A DNA stretch of 64,000 nt from Armillaria gallica. Its lineage: Eukaryota > Basidiomycota > Agaricomycetes > Agaricales > Physalacriaceae. Positions 1 through 11,158 of the stretch are shown here, in pieces. Positions within the stretch are counted from its first letter, which is position 1. Each line of letters opens with the position of its first letter. The notes under the pieces are model-generated. The model worked only from the letters and a program-made list of their open reading frames with translations, did no database searches and was not told where the DNA came from. The DNA is taken from contig JBANDB010000001.1 in NCBI GenBank assembly GCA_037576215.1, positions 1,054,001-1,118,000 on the forward strand, written 5' to 3'. The translations under genes were made by a program, and so were the position numbers.

Positions 1-1314
1 CTTAAAATTAGACCGCACAGGTTCTCAGATGTTTAAAATCGATTTGGCCTGATTTATCTCGGATTCCGACATGACAAACACACTAAAAAGAAGGTTACGC
101 AAGTACACTTCTGCCGCCTGCTCGAGAACAAGTTATTAAGTACTTACTTGGACTAACCCAAGGTATTCACAACTCCATTTCTGACAGGTGGTAGGAGGTG
201 GCTGGGCCCTGCAGTTGGTTGAACGATAGAAGGTTCAAGGTGGCAGTTCCGATTCGAACTATTGAGAGCACTATCACGTGACGTCAAACTCATGTGGTTT
301 GACTTTTTACCACGACGTCGACGGAGTCGACACCATTGGGGGCTTCATTCTCTCTGTATAGCAAACAGAATTGAACTCGAGCTTGTTATGCCGAAAAACA
401 TGGCGGTACAAGCAGGTATTCATTCACGCAGCCCCAGTCTACTAGCAGTAATTGAGTCAGTGGACGATGATTCAGGAACCAACCGTTGGGATCTTCCTAG
501 GAGGCAGGTAAAATCGAGAACGGATTTTTTCTGGGTATACCTGGCACCATCACCGATGCCTATTAGCTGTCTCATCTTCAGCGCATCCTCTTTCCCAGCG
601 GCCAACGACTATCAGTATTACACGAGCCCTCAAAGCTTCCGGTAGATTCAAAGTTCTCAACAGACCCTTATTACGGTCCAGTACCAGCGCTCCAAACGAC
701 ATTTCAATCATAACAGCCCTATATCATCGAGCCCACCGAGCAGTTTTTCCTGAATGGCTGGTTGAAGCAGAGCTCGCCACACATTCGCAGTGGCTCTCGA
801 CAAGACAACACCAATCACCTCCCTCCCACCTTCGACTAGGCCTACTAATTGCGATTCTCTTTTGCAGCTGGTACACAATTACATGGCCTGACACTCAAAG
901 AGGTTGCACCATTTTGAATGGTACTGACCATGATTAATCAACCAGTGCCACATTTGTTCCGTGGCATTAAATTCTCGCTAACTAGTTCCATAGTAACAAA
1001 CTTTTACACCCAGCCGGAGTCACACAGCACCCTCCAGTCTAGTGGTGGCGGGTCGGCATGGATGGACGCACAAGGCTATGACAATCATTGAAAATGCCGA
1101 CTGTGAAGATCTCATGTCTGTAAGACCAAAGTTCTTGTATTCAACCGTATTGTTTCCTTTTTTTAGTTTCGAATTCCCTTATATCTTTGTCGACACATCC
1201 TCATACAATAAGTACGCAGAATGCTAGTATCAAGCTACGGTGCGCTCGCTGAGTCTCTCGCGTCTCCAGTGTCTCACCCAGAGACCATTGCGCAAGATAC
1301 AATCATCTCATATG
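1..1314. other. Gene-free left edge
   Basis: I see no supportable gene here. The open frames are short, lack plausible exon partners and match no family I recognise. Any regulatory content is unknown. Confidence 0.4.
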
Positions 1315-2591
1315 CTATAGGAATGAATAACCTATAACTTGTGTCAGGCCTAAAAAGTCCTCTATCTCGTCCCAGTTGACTGGAAGTGTATCCGAAGGAT
1401 ATACAGATGCACGAGCAGCATCTGCCAGGCAATCCTTGAGCTCTGTCCGTTCCCGCCCAATGATGGCAATGGCTTCCTGGAACGAAGACTCGTACGGCGA
1501 AACCACTGCAAACCTCTTTCGTTCAACCTCAGTCGTAGCGCGCGATTGCAGCGCAAGAACGTGCGCCCTCGCGACATCTCGTACTGCGCTCGGAGCCTTC
1601 GGGAAACTCGTATTATCAGGATTAAGAAGCGCGTATATGTATTTGTCGGTGGACAACAATTCGGCATTGGGCTGCGCTATAAGACGCTCGAATCCTGGAG
1701 CAAAACGCCCATGGTTGTGAGGACCCACTTTTGCAGTCTTGAGTCAGGTTCACTCGGTGCTGCAAAAATAATCAGACTTACGGAGTGTGACATCAATTTC
1801 AAGATAGCTCTCCGCAAATTCGAGGACGGCGATATCAGCTTCTTTCTTTGCAGCTTGATATAGAGGGAACGGCGCTCCTGACGCTATCGCGGCTGCCTTA
1901 GCAATGGGGTTCCAGTCTGTGATATGCGTCCTTAGCGAGATAATTTGCACGAGGACCCGAAAACATTCTTACCATCTACACCAAATGGCCCTTGCGGGAA
2001 AGGAAATCTAGAGACAGAATTTGTCGTCACAATTCTAGGGACCTTGGCCTTAACGGCCTCACCTAGAACATGAAGAGAACCCTCGACAGTGCTCTGATAT
2101 CTTACGCATCTCTGTCAGTCTGCATGCCTGCGCGTACAGAAGCCGAATAGTCCACCATGAAAGCCGTTTCTGGGTCAGTTCGCCTGGAGAGGGGAGCCAC
2201 AGTATGTATAATTGCCCTGACTCCTAGTGCAGCAAAGAATTCAACAACCAATGCATTGCACTCGGCCCGAAGATGCTGACTGTAATCGACCGAAGATATG
2301 TCAGAAATTTCGACGACTTCAAACTTATCGCTATTATGGTCAACGGACAAGGCCTTCTTCAACAGCTCAACTTTGCCACTCCGGGCAACACTGGAATAGA
2401 ACAGTTATTAACCCTATAATCGGAGGGCTTGACAATCACGATTTACGCTCGAACAGAATATCCATTGTCCCGTAAATGCGTCAAAATATGAAAATCGATG
2501 AATCCGGTCCCCCGGGGTGATCTGTTCGTAAACGATTAACAGGACAAGAATCACATCGATCGAAGTACTGAGCTTTGGAGTAAAAAGACAT
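1315..2591 (-). pseudogene. Decayed NAD(P)-dependent epimerase/ketoreductase-like gene (extended SDR)
   Basis: This is a broken paralogue of the intact reductase at 4986-6355; the exon order and most splice sites still match. The stretch around 2227-2362 matches the exon after the Rossmann fold, 1750-1950 carries the catalytic YxxxK element (YQAAK), and 1315-1728 is the large C-terminal exon. Two lesions hit the NAD(P)-binding loop near 2490-2515: an extra base shifts the frame, and the last Gly of TGxxGxxG is Asp. The first exon no longer encodes the beta strand leading into that loop. The C-terminus stops about 37 residues early (TAG at 1315-1317). A TATA-like element lies just upstream of the ATG, as in the intact copy. 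It is probably non-functional, although sequencing errors could explain the single extra base. Confidence 0.75.
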
Positions 2592-2912
2592 GACTCTTAT
2601 AGCGGCAATATGATGAAGCTACAGTGGACGTCGTTTATCTTGATGTAGGTCAGTGAAGTAGCTTCGTAAGGGCTCTAGGTTGGTCGTATGCTTTGCGTAC
2701 AAATGACGACAGGGCTCAGAATACACCGGTCGCTTCATGGAGCTATGCTAAGTATAGCATCCGTGCCGAGACCGCAGCGAGTAGGAAGAAGGGCAGCGCT
2801 CGTCCGCCATCCCATCAAACCCGTCGGCTATTTCAGTGTTTAAAAAAAATTAAAATATAGATACAGACAACACTTACACCGGTACGATACAGAAGCCCGG
2901 CTCCAAAGAGCT

Positions 2913-3961
2913 CTACGCGGAATTTGACGTCCCTTCTCTGCTACCCCTTCCAACAACCCATTTTATTGCATTCCCAACTTTCTTCACCGCACACGTTACC
3001 TTCCCAACGAACCACCAGGCTCCGAATACCAAGAATTGTAATGTCATCAACACTCCTACCAAAAAGCACATGACCAGCAAGCCTGTCGGCCACACCGACC
3101 ACGCAACTACGCCCAAGAACGCCATCAATGACATCCCCGACATCAACATACATATGATAGGCACCCTCGCCTGCAACGAGAAGAAGAAATACGAGCCAAA
3201 CATATCTCTGGACCGCACGCGAGCAGTATCGAGTGGTATAAAGTTATAGCGGAAGATAAACCAAACGTCACAGAAAATGCCGAGGCCACAGGCTGTGGAA
3301 GACAAGGCGATAAAGGAACGGGCGATGGGACTGATGGCGAAAAGAGTGTCCGGAGAGATCGAAAAGACAGCGGTGTCGACACTATAGGCAACAGTGTCAG
3401 CATGAACGCACGAAGGGTGTATGGAGGGAGACCTACGCAGCCATCGCGGTGAGGAGCCCACCCACGTACGTCCACTCAAGTTGTTGTCGCGAGAACGCCC
3501 GCTCGTAATGGGTCTCGTCTCTCAGCTCGGCATACATCGTGAAAGATGCGACAACGCGCTGCATGACGCCCATGGCAGGGAGGTCCTGAGGCTTTTCAGT
3601 TTCGGAATACTGTGGTAAGATAGGTGGGGCGCTGTTGAGGTACGCTTCCGAGTCGTCGTCTATGAGAAGGGGAGTCATCTCGTCATCGGAGTCTATTATA
3701 TAAGGCTGCAGGCGCCGTTTGAGTTCTTGCTCAGCGAGAGGCGGTAAAATGATGATGTCGCCTTGGCTGGACAAGGTAGTGCCTGTGCTTGTGGGTGTAG
3801 GAGGTATGCTCTCTGAGTAACATGCTAAGAAGAGTTCAGTATTTAATCGCTCAAAGAAACTTTTGTGCCTCACATAAGTCATCATCGTCGAAAAGTGGTT
3901 CTTCGTAATGCAGTTTGGTTATTGACGGTGGTCGCACACGAAGAGATAGCTTAGGCCACAT
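2913..3961 (-). CDS. Hypothetical multi-pass membrane protein
   Basis: Three exons join in frame (3961-3874; about 3823-3433; about 3383-2913) to give roughly 300 residues. The N-terminal third is acidic and rich in Asp/Ser and Pro/Thr, so probably cytosolic. It is followed by a conserved-looking block (YERAFSRQQLEWTYVGGLL) that leads into four to five hydrophobic helices, and the tail is basic. The block and helix layout resemble a hypothetical-protein family that I recall as common in Agaricomycetes; I know no function for it. The ATG at 3961 was chosen because it opens the frame ending in the DDDD exon, but an additional upstream exon is possible. The gene sits between the two reductase copies, on the same strand. 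Confidence 0.6.
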
Positions 3962-4985
3962 CCCTGGGCGAGCACCTTTGAGGCGTTTGGCGTTGCATGG
4001 CAGAGTGTTCAGACGAACGTCCAGACCTGAACATTCGTCAAGTCGGCAACAGGGAGTACCAGCCAGCGGACTCACATTGTCCAGCCTCGTTCTGTTCCTT
4101 CACGAGATCGCGCAACATATGACAAGCGTTTGCGACCAGAATTCTCTTCCGCTTTTTCTTTGATTGAGAACGGTGCCAGACTTTGATGGAAATTTTGGAA
4201 TGTGGAGAAACGTCATGACTACAGAACGTTATACGTCAGATTGTGATAACAAATCTGCACCCTTACATATAGAAAACCTCCTTCTGATTGGGATTTTGGC
4301 CATCGCTTCCCAAGGTTGTTTCATGGCATGGCGTCGCGTCACAATCCACCGAACCACCCTTGGATTCAACTTGTATCGTAACTATCGGACGCCACGCTTT
4401 TTCTGGTCGTAAAAGGTGCAGGCCGCTACTTCGAAGAACTAAATACGGACATTAATACGACAAAATCAAGGGAGACCATCAAGGACCGTCAAGAGCGACG
4501 GTGACTCGACACACCTGTCAGACACCAAGGTCTTCAAGGTTACTCCAGGTCAGCCTGCAGCATGAAAAGGTGAAGAATCAACTTGCTCTGATTCATTGAT
4601 ACGCATATCTGCGTGAACATGTCAGCAGTAAAACGGTCACACAAGGCGAGATGCTTACTAGCAAATAAATGAGAGATAGATTAGAACGAACCGTTGAAAA
4701 GGAAGAGACTGATAATGGTGGATGTGGTACGGAGAAGAGATGGGGAAAGTGGCCACTCGACACTGCCATGGTTACGGAAATCCGGTCCGAAGTCCGGATG
4801 ATTATCAAAAAAAACCAGTGCAACTTAAGGGTGGTAAGTACTAATCTGGGGATTAAAGTTCATCCTAACCGCCTTTTCAAACCACGATGGTTACTGTTGT
4901 AGTGAGAATGTATATTGTCAAAAATACTTAAATGTAGGGCAGAACGGAAGGCATGAAATGTACGAAACATAGACAAGTACAAGCC
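3962..4985. other. Intergenic region
   Basis: It holds the 5' flank of the membrane-protein gene and the 3' flank of the intact reductase. I found no frame with coding character or a family match. Confidence 0.4.
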
Positions 4986-6355
4986 TCACACTGGGACCTT
5001 GAATCCTTTCTCCTTCCAGAGCTCTTCAATGCGAAGGAGACTATCCACAGCATCCAACACCGTCTTCTTCCATGGAATAAACGAATCCGCTTTCAACCCG
5101 AGCACATATTCCAGCTTCTCCCAGTTCACCGGAAGTGTGTATGAAGGCCATTCCGGTGCATGACTCCCATCCGCGAGACGGTCTTTGAGTTCTGGGCGCT
5201 CTTTAGCGATAATATCGAGCGCATCCTTGTACGAAGACTCGTCCGGAGAGCAGACAGCAAACCTCTTGCGTCCTACCTCAGAGGATGGTCGTGATTCCAA
5301 TGCCAGAACATGCGCTCTCGCAGAATCGCGGACATCGATGGCGCCGGGTAGAGTGAGAAAATCGGCGTAGGACCGTCGGAGAAGCGCATAAAAAGATTCA
5401 TTAGTGGACAACGAGTGGAGATTCGGTTCAGATATAAGGAGCTCGAAGCCTGGAGCAAATGGTCCAAAGTTGAAAGGAGGTCCGACTATGTAACGTTCCA
5501 TGAGCTCCAAGCAGAGTGAATGACGCTGAACTCACCAAGTGTAATATCGATTTCGGGATGACTCTCCGCAAACTCGACAACAGCCAGGTCGGAGTATTTC
5601 TTTTCCGCCACATATACATGGAAAGGCGACCCAGAAGCTATAGCTTCCTCCTTGGTGATGGGATTCCAATCTATGATGTTTAGATAAGAGTGTATAATAT
5701 AAGAATGCAAAAAGACCGACCATCTACACCAAATGGACCTATCGGGAAAGGGTATGTCACGATAGAACTTGTAGCGACGACTCTGGGGATTTTAGCCTTT
5801 ATGGCCTCGCGTATAATGTGGAGAGAGCCCTCGATACTAATCTGCAACGTCGCGTGAGGTTAACATGCTCCGTGAGTCAAAGTGCGGACCGCTCACCTTA
5901 AAAGCCGTCTCTGGGTCAACCCGACCGGGCAGGGGTGCAGCAGAATGAATAATACCATCGACTCCTTAGGGAATATAAGAATAGAGAATCGTAAATGTGT
6001 ATGAAGGCGCTTGCCTTTGAGATATTGACTTAAATCGCCTGCAGTGACATCGGCAACCTCAACAACCTCGAAGTTCTTGCTGTAGTTTACTGAAAGAGCT
6101 TTCTTCAGAATGTCGACTTTCGGACCTCGAGCCGCACTGATACAGGACGATTAGTGACCAAGGTGATGAAACCCGACGAGAACAATACGCACGCCCTAAC
6201 GGAGTAGCCTTTGTCCAGCAATTGTGTCAGGATGTGGAATCCGATGAAGCCCGTCCCGCCGGTGACCTGTTCAACATGTGAGATATACGATCACTCGGGG
6301 GGATGTCAGTAGAATGGGGAGCACTTACAAAAATTAGCTTTGAACTAGAAGACAT
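4986..6355 (-). CDS. NAD(P)-dependent epimerase/ketoreductase-like protein (extended SDR, cinnamoyl-CoA reductase/DFR-like)
   Basis: Seven exons join in frame to about 348 residues, the usual size of the family. Residues 10-18 form the Rossmann loop VTGGTGFIG, and Tyr157/Lys161 form the catalytic YxxxK motif (YVAEK). A Ser-rich strand (TSSIVTYP) precedes it, as expected for the catalytic Ser. The C-terminal exon (5510-4986) holds the substrate domain, with VRDSARAHVLAL. Such enzymes reduce carbonyls or rearrange bound substrates using NAD(P)H in the cytosol; the actual substrate is unknown. The start is the only ATG in frame before the glycine loop, with a TATA element 35-45 bases upstream. 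One intron (6014-5965) appears to start with GC. A dead paralogue lies at 1315-2591. Confidence 0.88.
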
Positions 6356-6390
6356 GGTGGTTGGTGAAAAATCGATGGATCCTCGCGCTC

Positions 6391-6400
6391 TTATAAATGC
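6391..6400 (-). promoter_or_regulatory. TATA-like element of the reductase gene
   Basis: Read on the minus strand, the site is GCATTTATAA, starting about 36 bases before the ATG at 6355. The dead paralogue has a similar element just upstream of its ATG, which suggests an inherited core promoter. Confidence 0.45.
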
Positions 6401-7390
6401 TGCTAGCGCGATCGAGAGCGTACAAAAACGAAGGCCAGCGGACTGACGTACATATCCGCCCAAGTAATACAGATACTTATTAATTATTGAGTTTGTGTCT
6501 ATGGAGCTGCCAAGGATTGTAATTTGTCAGTGTAATTCAAAAGTTCCCTGGCATACGGCAGAGATATGAAAGGATTCAGCTTGAGATAATGCATTTTTTG
6601 GGCTAGCACCATCGCCAAGCCGTAGAACTTGTCCTGGGCCAAAACCATAAAGAGGGATATCTCGTCTTTGATTTGTGTTACACACATTAATTTGAGGCAC
6701 AAGCATTTCCTCAGAAACCTCGGGGCAGCGATTCAATACCGAAGCAGACCGGCTCCTTTGTAAGGTCGTAGATAAGCAGTACTTCGGCGACTAACGGTAA
6801 GGTGGTCGGTGTTGTGCGGTGATCTAGATGACAAATGAGACCTTAAAAGGAGTCAACCTTCAAATTGCACCGCAAAAGAAACGTGCGTCCATGAAGGACC
6901 AAACGAATATAAAATCAATAAGGTTGAATATTAGACGGCTACAAGCAGAAAGTTTGAACCATGTGCAGACTCTGCAGAGAGGGGCAAAGAGGCAGAGCAG
7001 GAAGGACCGTGGGAGATCACCGCTTTTTGAAATACCCGACTCCGGCCCGAGCTTACCAGGACTGCTTAATCTTAATACTTCGATTCGACCCGGCACGGTA
7101 TGCGCCAAGATCCTTTTATCTGACAATTCAGGTGCCACCCAAAAACCCGGGGCATAATAAAGGAATGAACAACGAATACATACGAGTAATAACAAAGATT
7201 AACGACCAACGATTGAAGAAATTAGCATGACACTGATAATCAACGTCGTCATTTGTCGGCACTATGAGCTCGAATAGTGAATGACGTGAGATCTTAGTTA
7301 CGAAAATCGTCGAATCTGAAAACCTGACACGAATCACTGACACCTCTTCACATTGAAAGCGCATAAATACATCAATTTAACTACTAGCTA
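6401..7390. other. Intergenic region
   Basis: Open frames on both strands are short and do not chain into a gene. I see nothing I can name. Confidence 0.4.
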
Positions 7391-7727
7391 TTACAACCAT
7401 ACAAAACTTACTCTAATGGGAAGATCAATATTTCTTACAACCTCTTCAAGGTTTCTTCCCTCGTGGACCCTACGGAACACAGCAACACTGCCATCTCCAG
7501 CTACACCACCTGCGACCAGATATTCCGAGTCCTCGCCACCAAATTCCATCGTACGGACCTGATACTCACTACAGGATGCTTTTGTTGGTAGGATGCAACG
7601 ATATCCAGGAAGGATTAGGACCAGATGGGTATTGACCCATTAGTGAAAGGGAGGGAGCATTCGAGTTGAAGAGGTAGGAAGCGATGAACAGGTCGTAGCC
7701 GCCCGCGAGGATTGTGAAATTTACCAT
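7391..7727 (-). pseudogene. Internally deleted YbhE-like lactonase (7-bladed beta-propeller) relic
   Basis: The first part, from ATG 7727, reads VNFTILAGGYDLFIASYLF and continues through the PNPSWISLHPTNKS block, which is the typical N-terminus of fungal lactonase/YbhE-like propellers. It reaches what looks like the start of the first intron near 7580. It then jumps directly to a typical C-terminus: VRTMEFGGEDSEYLVAGG, then FRRVHEGRNLE, ending VSFVWL and a stop at 7391. The central propeller, normally more than 200 residues, is missing, so the product could not fold as a full propeller. The clean edges suggest one deletion. A short spliced product cannot be excluded, but function is unlikely. 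Confidence 0.7.
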
Positions 7728-8594
7728 CGCAATGGGAATTGAATAGAATGGGTCAGAAACTCATTAAATATGCAGATAAAAATACGATCTCAGATTGTCT
7801 TGAGTACAGTGACCCTCGGTCCCAATGACACCGGCGATAGTTGAGTAGCGTTGAATACTGCTCGTGCCTGGCTTAATCGCAGGGCTTGTGTAGGCGGTGT
7901 AGATGGAGGATGACCAAAACATAGAAATAACCCCCAGATCTTCACCTGACTTTCTGCGAAGGCTTATCTGGAAGTTTTGATTGTCACACAGAGGGTCAAA
8001 GCGGGCCATACGGACAGACCATATGCACAAAATCATTGATAAAAATCTCAACCTGTGTCCAGTCCCTGGTTCTGAGGCTGCGGACGGAAACAAAAATGAA
8101 GAGTCAAGTCCATGATTTCAGGCTTGCTAACAGTTTTCCACCGGTATCAGGGCGGTTCCCAGGCACTGGCAGACAGAAACACGAAGAACAGCAGAGGAGA
8201 ACAAAGGCAACAAGGGGACGCGTAATCGACGGAACAACACACGCGTTAACGTGTAAGCCGGCACACCTAAAAATAATACATCTAGACCGACAAGAATAGA
8301 GGACGAACAATGATCGCTGCCGTGTTTTTAGCATGCGAGGCGAATGTTTTGCCAGTGAAGACCGACATCGTCCCGTCGACGTTTTATTCAGTTTAACTGG
8401 GTTTAAAGCTTGCTTTACGCAAGTCTAATTGCGGCGAGGGCAAAACGGAGAGCAGCACCGAGATGCTGCATCAATTCACTCAGAGGACCGGGATCCTCAT
8501 CCAGCATGGTTCCGTTCGAAGCACCGAGATCCTCACGGCCATCCGAACCCGACACTTGCTCGAAGACCGAGTTCTCGCGAGTGTCTCGCGATCG

Positions 8595-8669
8595 TACCTG
8601 GTAAGACAGTGCAGTGCGGAAAGGAGCTACATCGCTCTCTCACTCATCCCCTCACTGTCCTACCAGGTA
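8595..8669. repeat. Imperfect inverted repeat, 17-base arms
   Basis: TACCTGGTAAGACAGTG at 8595-8611 faces CACTGTCCTACCAGGTA at 8653-8669 with one mismatch, leaving a 41-base loop. It could form a hairpin in RNA or be the trace of a small element. No flanking target duplication was recognised. Confidence 0.55.
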
Positions 8670-8775
8670 AGTAACGAAACGATGACTCTCTCTCACTCAT
8701 CCACTCACTGTATTGCCAGACGTATCAGAATATTTTCGGTTACCCTCCCACCCTTCCCTTTTTCATGGATTTCAG

Positions 8776-8843
8776 ACTCGGACGATTTCTTATTACTTAC
8801 TTGGACTTCAAACTCGAACGATTTCTTATTACTTATTTGGACA
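8776..8843 (+). repeat. Direct repeat, two 32-base copies 36 bases apart
   Basis: The block ACTCGGACGATTTCTTATTA with its continuation at 8776-8807 recurs at 8812-8843 with two or three substitutions. It is a small local duplication with no evident function. Confidence 0.6.
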
Positions 8844-10375
8844 CGGGCTCGCTCTGTATCTCCACTCCTGTACTTGTATATCGGCGGCTCTGACACACGA
8901 CGCGCCTCGAAATCGATTTGTAGGGCCCCCGGAAACGTTTACCGGGGGCTGCTGTTGGCTATCATTGGAGGCCTAGACGCAATTAGATGACGCGTAAAGC
9001 CTTCAAAGACTGAAATTTCTGAAATTCCGAACAGCAAGTGCTTCGCGACTCGAGCGCATCATAGCGTGCTAACGCCCATTGTCGCATTCAAACCCTTGTC
9101 CAGTAATTTCTGTCGTGCAATAATTCTCGTGACAAGAAGCTTGAATACGCCGATATGGAGTGGATGGAGTGACAGTCCAGTCGCAGAAAGGATTTTCAAG
9201 TATTTCGGAGGGGACCTTGTAGTATATATCACTGTAGAACTCGTTGAAATAGTGCCTTGTCGTGGTTGCAACACTCACCACAACTTCTAATTGTCGAATT
9301 CACTGCTTTCCTCTGAAGTAATCCCCCCTGAGCCATCGTGTTCAAGCTACCTAGTGCATTGAATCTTTCAGTGAAGGCCGCCTTGCTTCTCTGGAGATAC
9401 TTCAAGGTTGCGACGAACACTGTCAAGGGGTTTGTGCGTTTTAAATACATGACATCGGGTCCAAAAAATATTTGAACTCGACCGAGCGAGCTCGTGAGAA
9501 TAACCTTCCATAGTTAGATGTATCATGTGATTCGTATGACACCATCTGCGCCAATGGTATCCGCAAAACCCCGGGCGGACCGCTACTAACCGTGATAAAA
9601 GAAAGGGCTCGATACTCATGCTTGGGGGTCGCTACTGATAGCAACTGCTACCGACCGGAGTTTGAACTGAGTCGGAATTATTCCGGAATTTCCCGCTTGA
9701 GGCGTGATGCCGTTGGTCTCGCAACGGGTAGTTGTTGCGCTGGCTGCCTCCTGCTCTCTACCGCAGCCAGATATTTGCTAGAGATCTCTTTGAGTGATTA
9801 TATCCTCAGTACTTGAATATTTATGAATCTCCCTCATTTCAAGGCCATAATTTTTACTTTATCTTATCCATGAAAGGAAATAGCTTTAGTCTCGCGAGGA
9901 GAAAATTTTCTGATATCAAAAGTCCATTTACTGTAAATTACCCTCAAGCAAGATCTAAATTGAAGGTGCCGACAGCCAGTCGATGTTGAATGCTCTCACT
10001 GCGACAGCGAGCACCGATAAATCACCGCGGCAGTGAACCGCATTTGGCTGAAATTTCAAACTCCGGTCAGTAGCAACTTGGCTGCTACGATTCGCAAAAG
10101 GCCCACAAATTACTTAACTGCCCGGAGGGTCCGAAAAATTTAGGGTGTATTCTATGTGCATGAATAAGCTTGAATTAAAATTTCGAGCACCAGAAACTGA
10201 ATGCATCCCTTGTGTTTAATGAATCCGCTACTGAACGGCAGGTCTGCCGCTTGATGTGGCTGTGCCTCGGGCATCAGAAAGGTCCACAGAGCGCCGTTTT
10301 TCACCACCCTCTTTGACTTCGCGTTTCTGGCACTCAAAAATTATTTTAGAATTTGCAGTTAGGTCTTCTGAAACT

Positions 10376-10440
10376 TTCCTCCTTTCCCTTTTCTTTCTCT
10401 CTCTTTTTTCTTTTTCTTTTTCTTTTCTTTTTAATTTTTT
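10376..10440 (+). repeat. Polypyrimidine tract
   Basis: About 65 bases consist almost entirely of C and T (CTTTCCTCCTTTCCCTTTTC and similar). Such tracts occur in fungal promoters, but no gene start is visible close by. Confidence 0.6.
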
Positions 10441-11158
10441 CTCAGACCGACCCACAAGCATCAGTAGCGAGCCATAAAAAGGACTAGCCATCGAGGAGTA
10501 GTTTACTTCTATTTACCTGAGTCAATCAACCCAGTTTTCCAGTTTTGAAAGAGACCACCACTGAAAGGCTTCCGAGTTTCCGGGGGCGTCTGACACGGTC
10601 TTAGGTCTATCAATGCTTTAATATTGATTATCTTAGCTTCCTTGAGTTAGAAAGCTCACTGGTGCACCTTTGACCATGTTTGACCTTGGTTGTGGTATCA
10701 CTGGTAAGTGTGTCTTTTTTGATGTCCTGCCACCTTCTGTCCTTGTTCACCAAAGGCATGACTTCCACTTGTTAAGCGATAAGCAACAGACAAGATGTAT
10801 GCTATGCAACAGGTTATAAATACTTCAACAATGGTATTTTATAGTAAGGGAAGGTTGGGGTCCAAAAAGTTTTTAGGCCTCACGACGTCGACCGACCGAC
10901 CGACCCGAAGTGCCGGAACAACGGTCCGCCAGCCCCTGGTAATTCTTATTACGTAACCGACGGATCCGGCTCCGATCCCGCGCTGGCATGCTAAACATGT
11001 ACTCCTACAAGCTGTGACTCTCGGGGTGACTGATGAACGGTGATCATGCTCATTCATCTGTGATATATCAAACGGACTGAGTGAATATTATCTAGCTCTG
11101 TTGTAGATTCTTCCTATCGTAACCCAGGCAGTGGCACCCCCGATCACACACGACAAAG

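Larger units (their letters stand above)
7728..11158. other. Long gene-poor region with simple repeats
   Basis: No supportable gene was found in 3.4 kb. It contains an imperfect inverted repeat near 8595-8669, a short direct repeat at 8776-8843 and a polypyrimidine tract at 10376-10440. ORFs here lack conserved motifs and compatible splice partners. Confidence 0.4.

Noticed and set aside
262..645. 127-codon plus-strand ORF
   Set aside because: Arg/Ser-rich with no motif, no splice partners and no family likeness; the opposite strand is equally open.
6828..7157. 109-codon plus-strand ORF overlapped by open frames on both strands
   Set aside because: Several frames open at once indicates composition, not coding.
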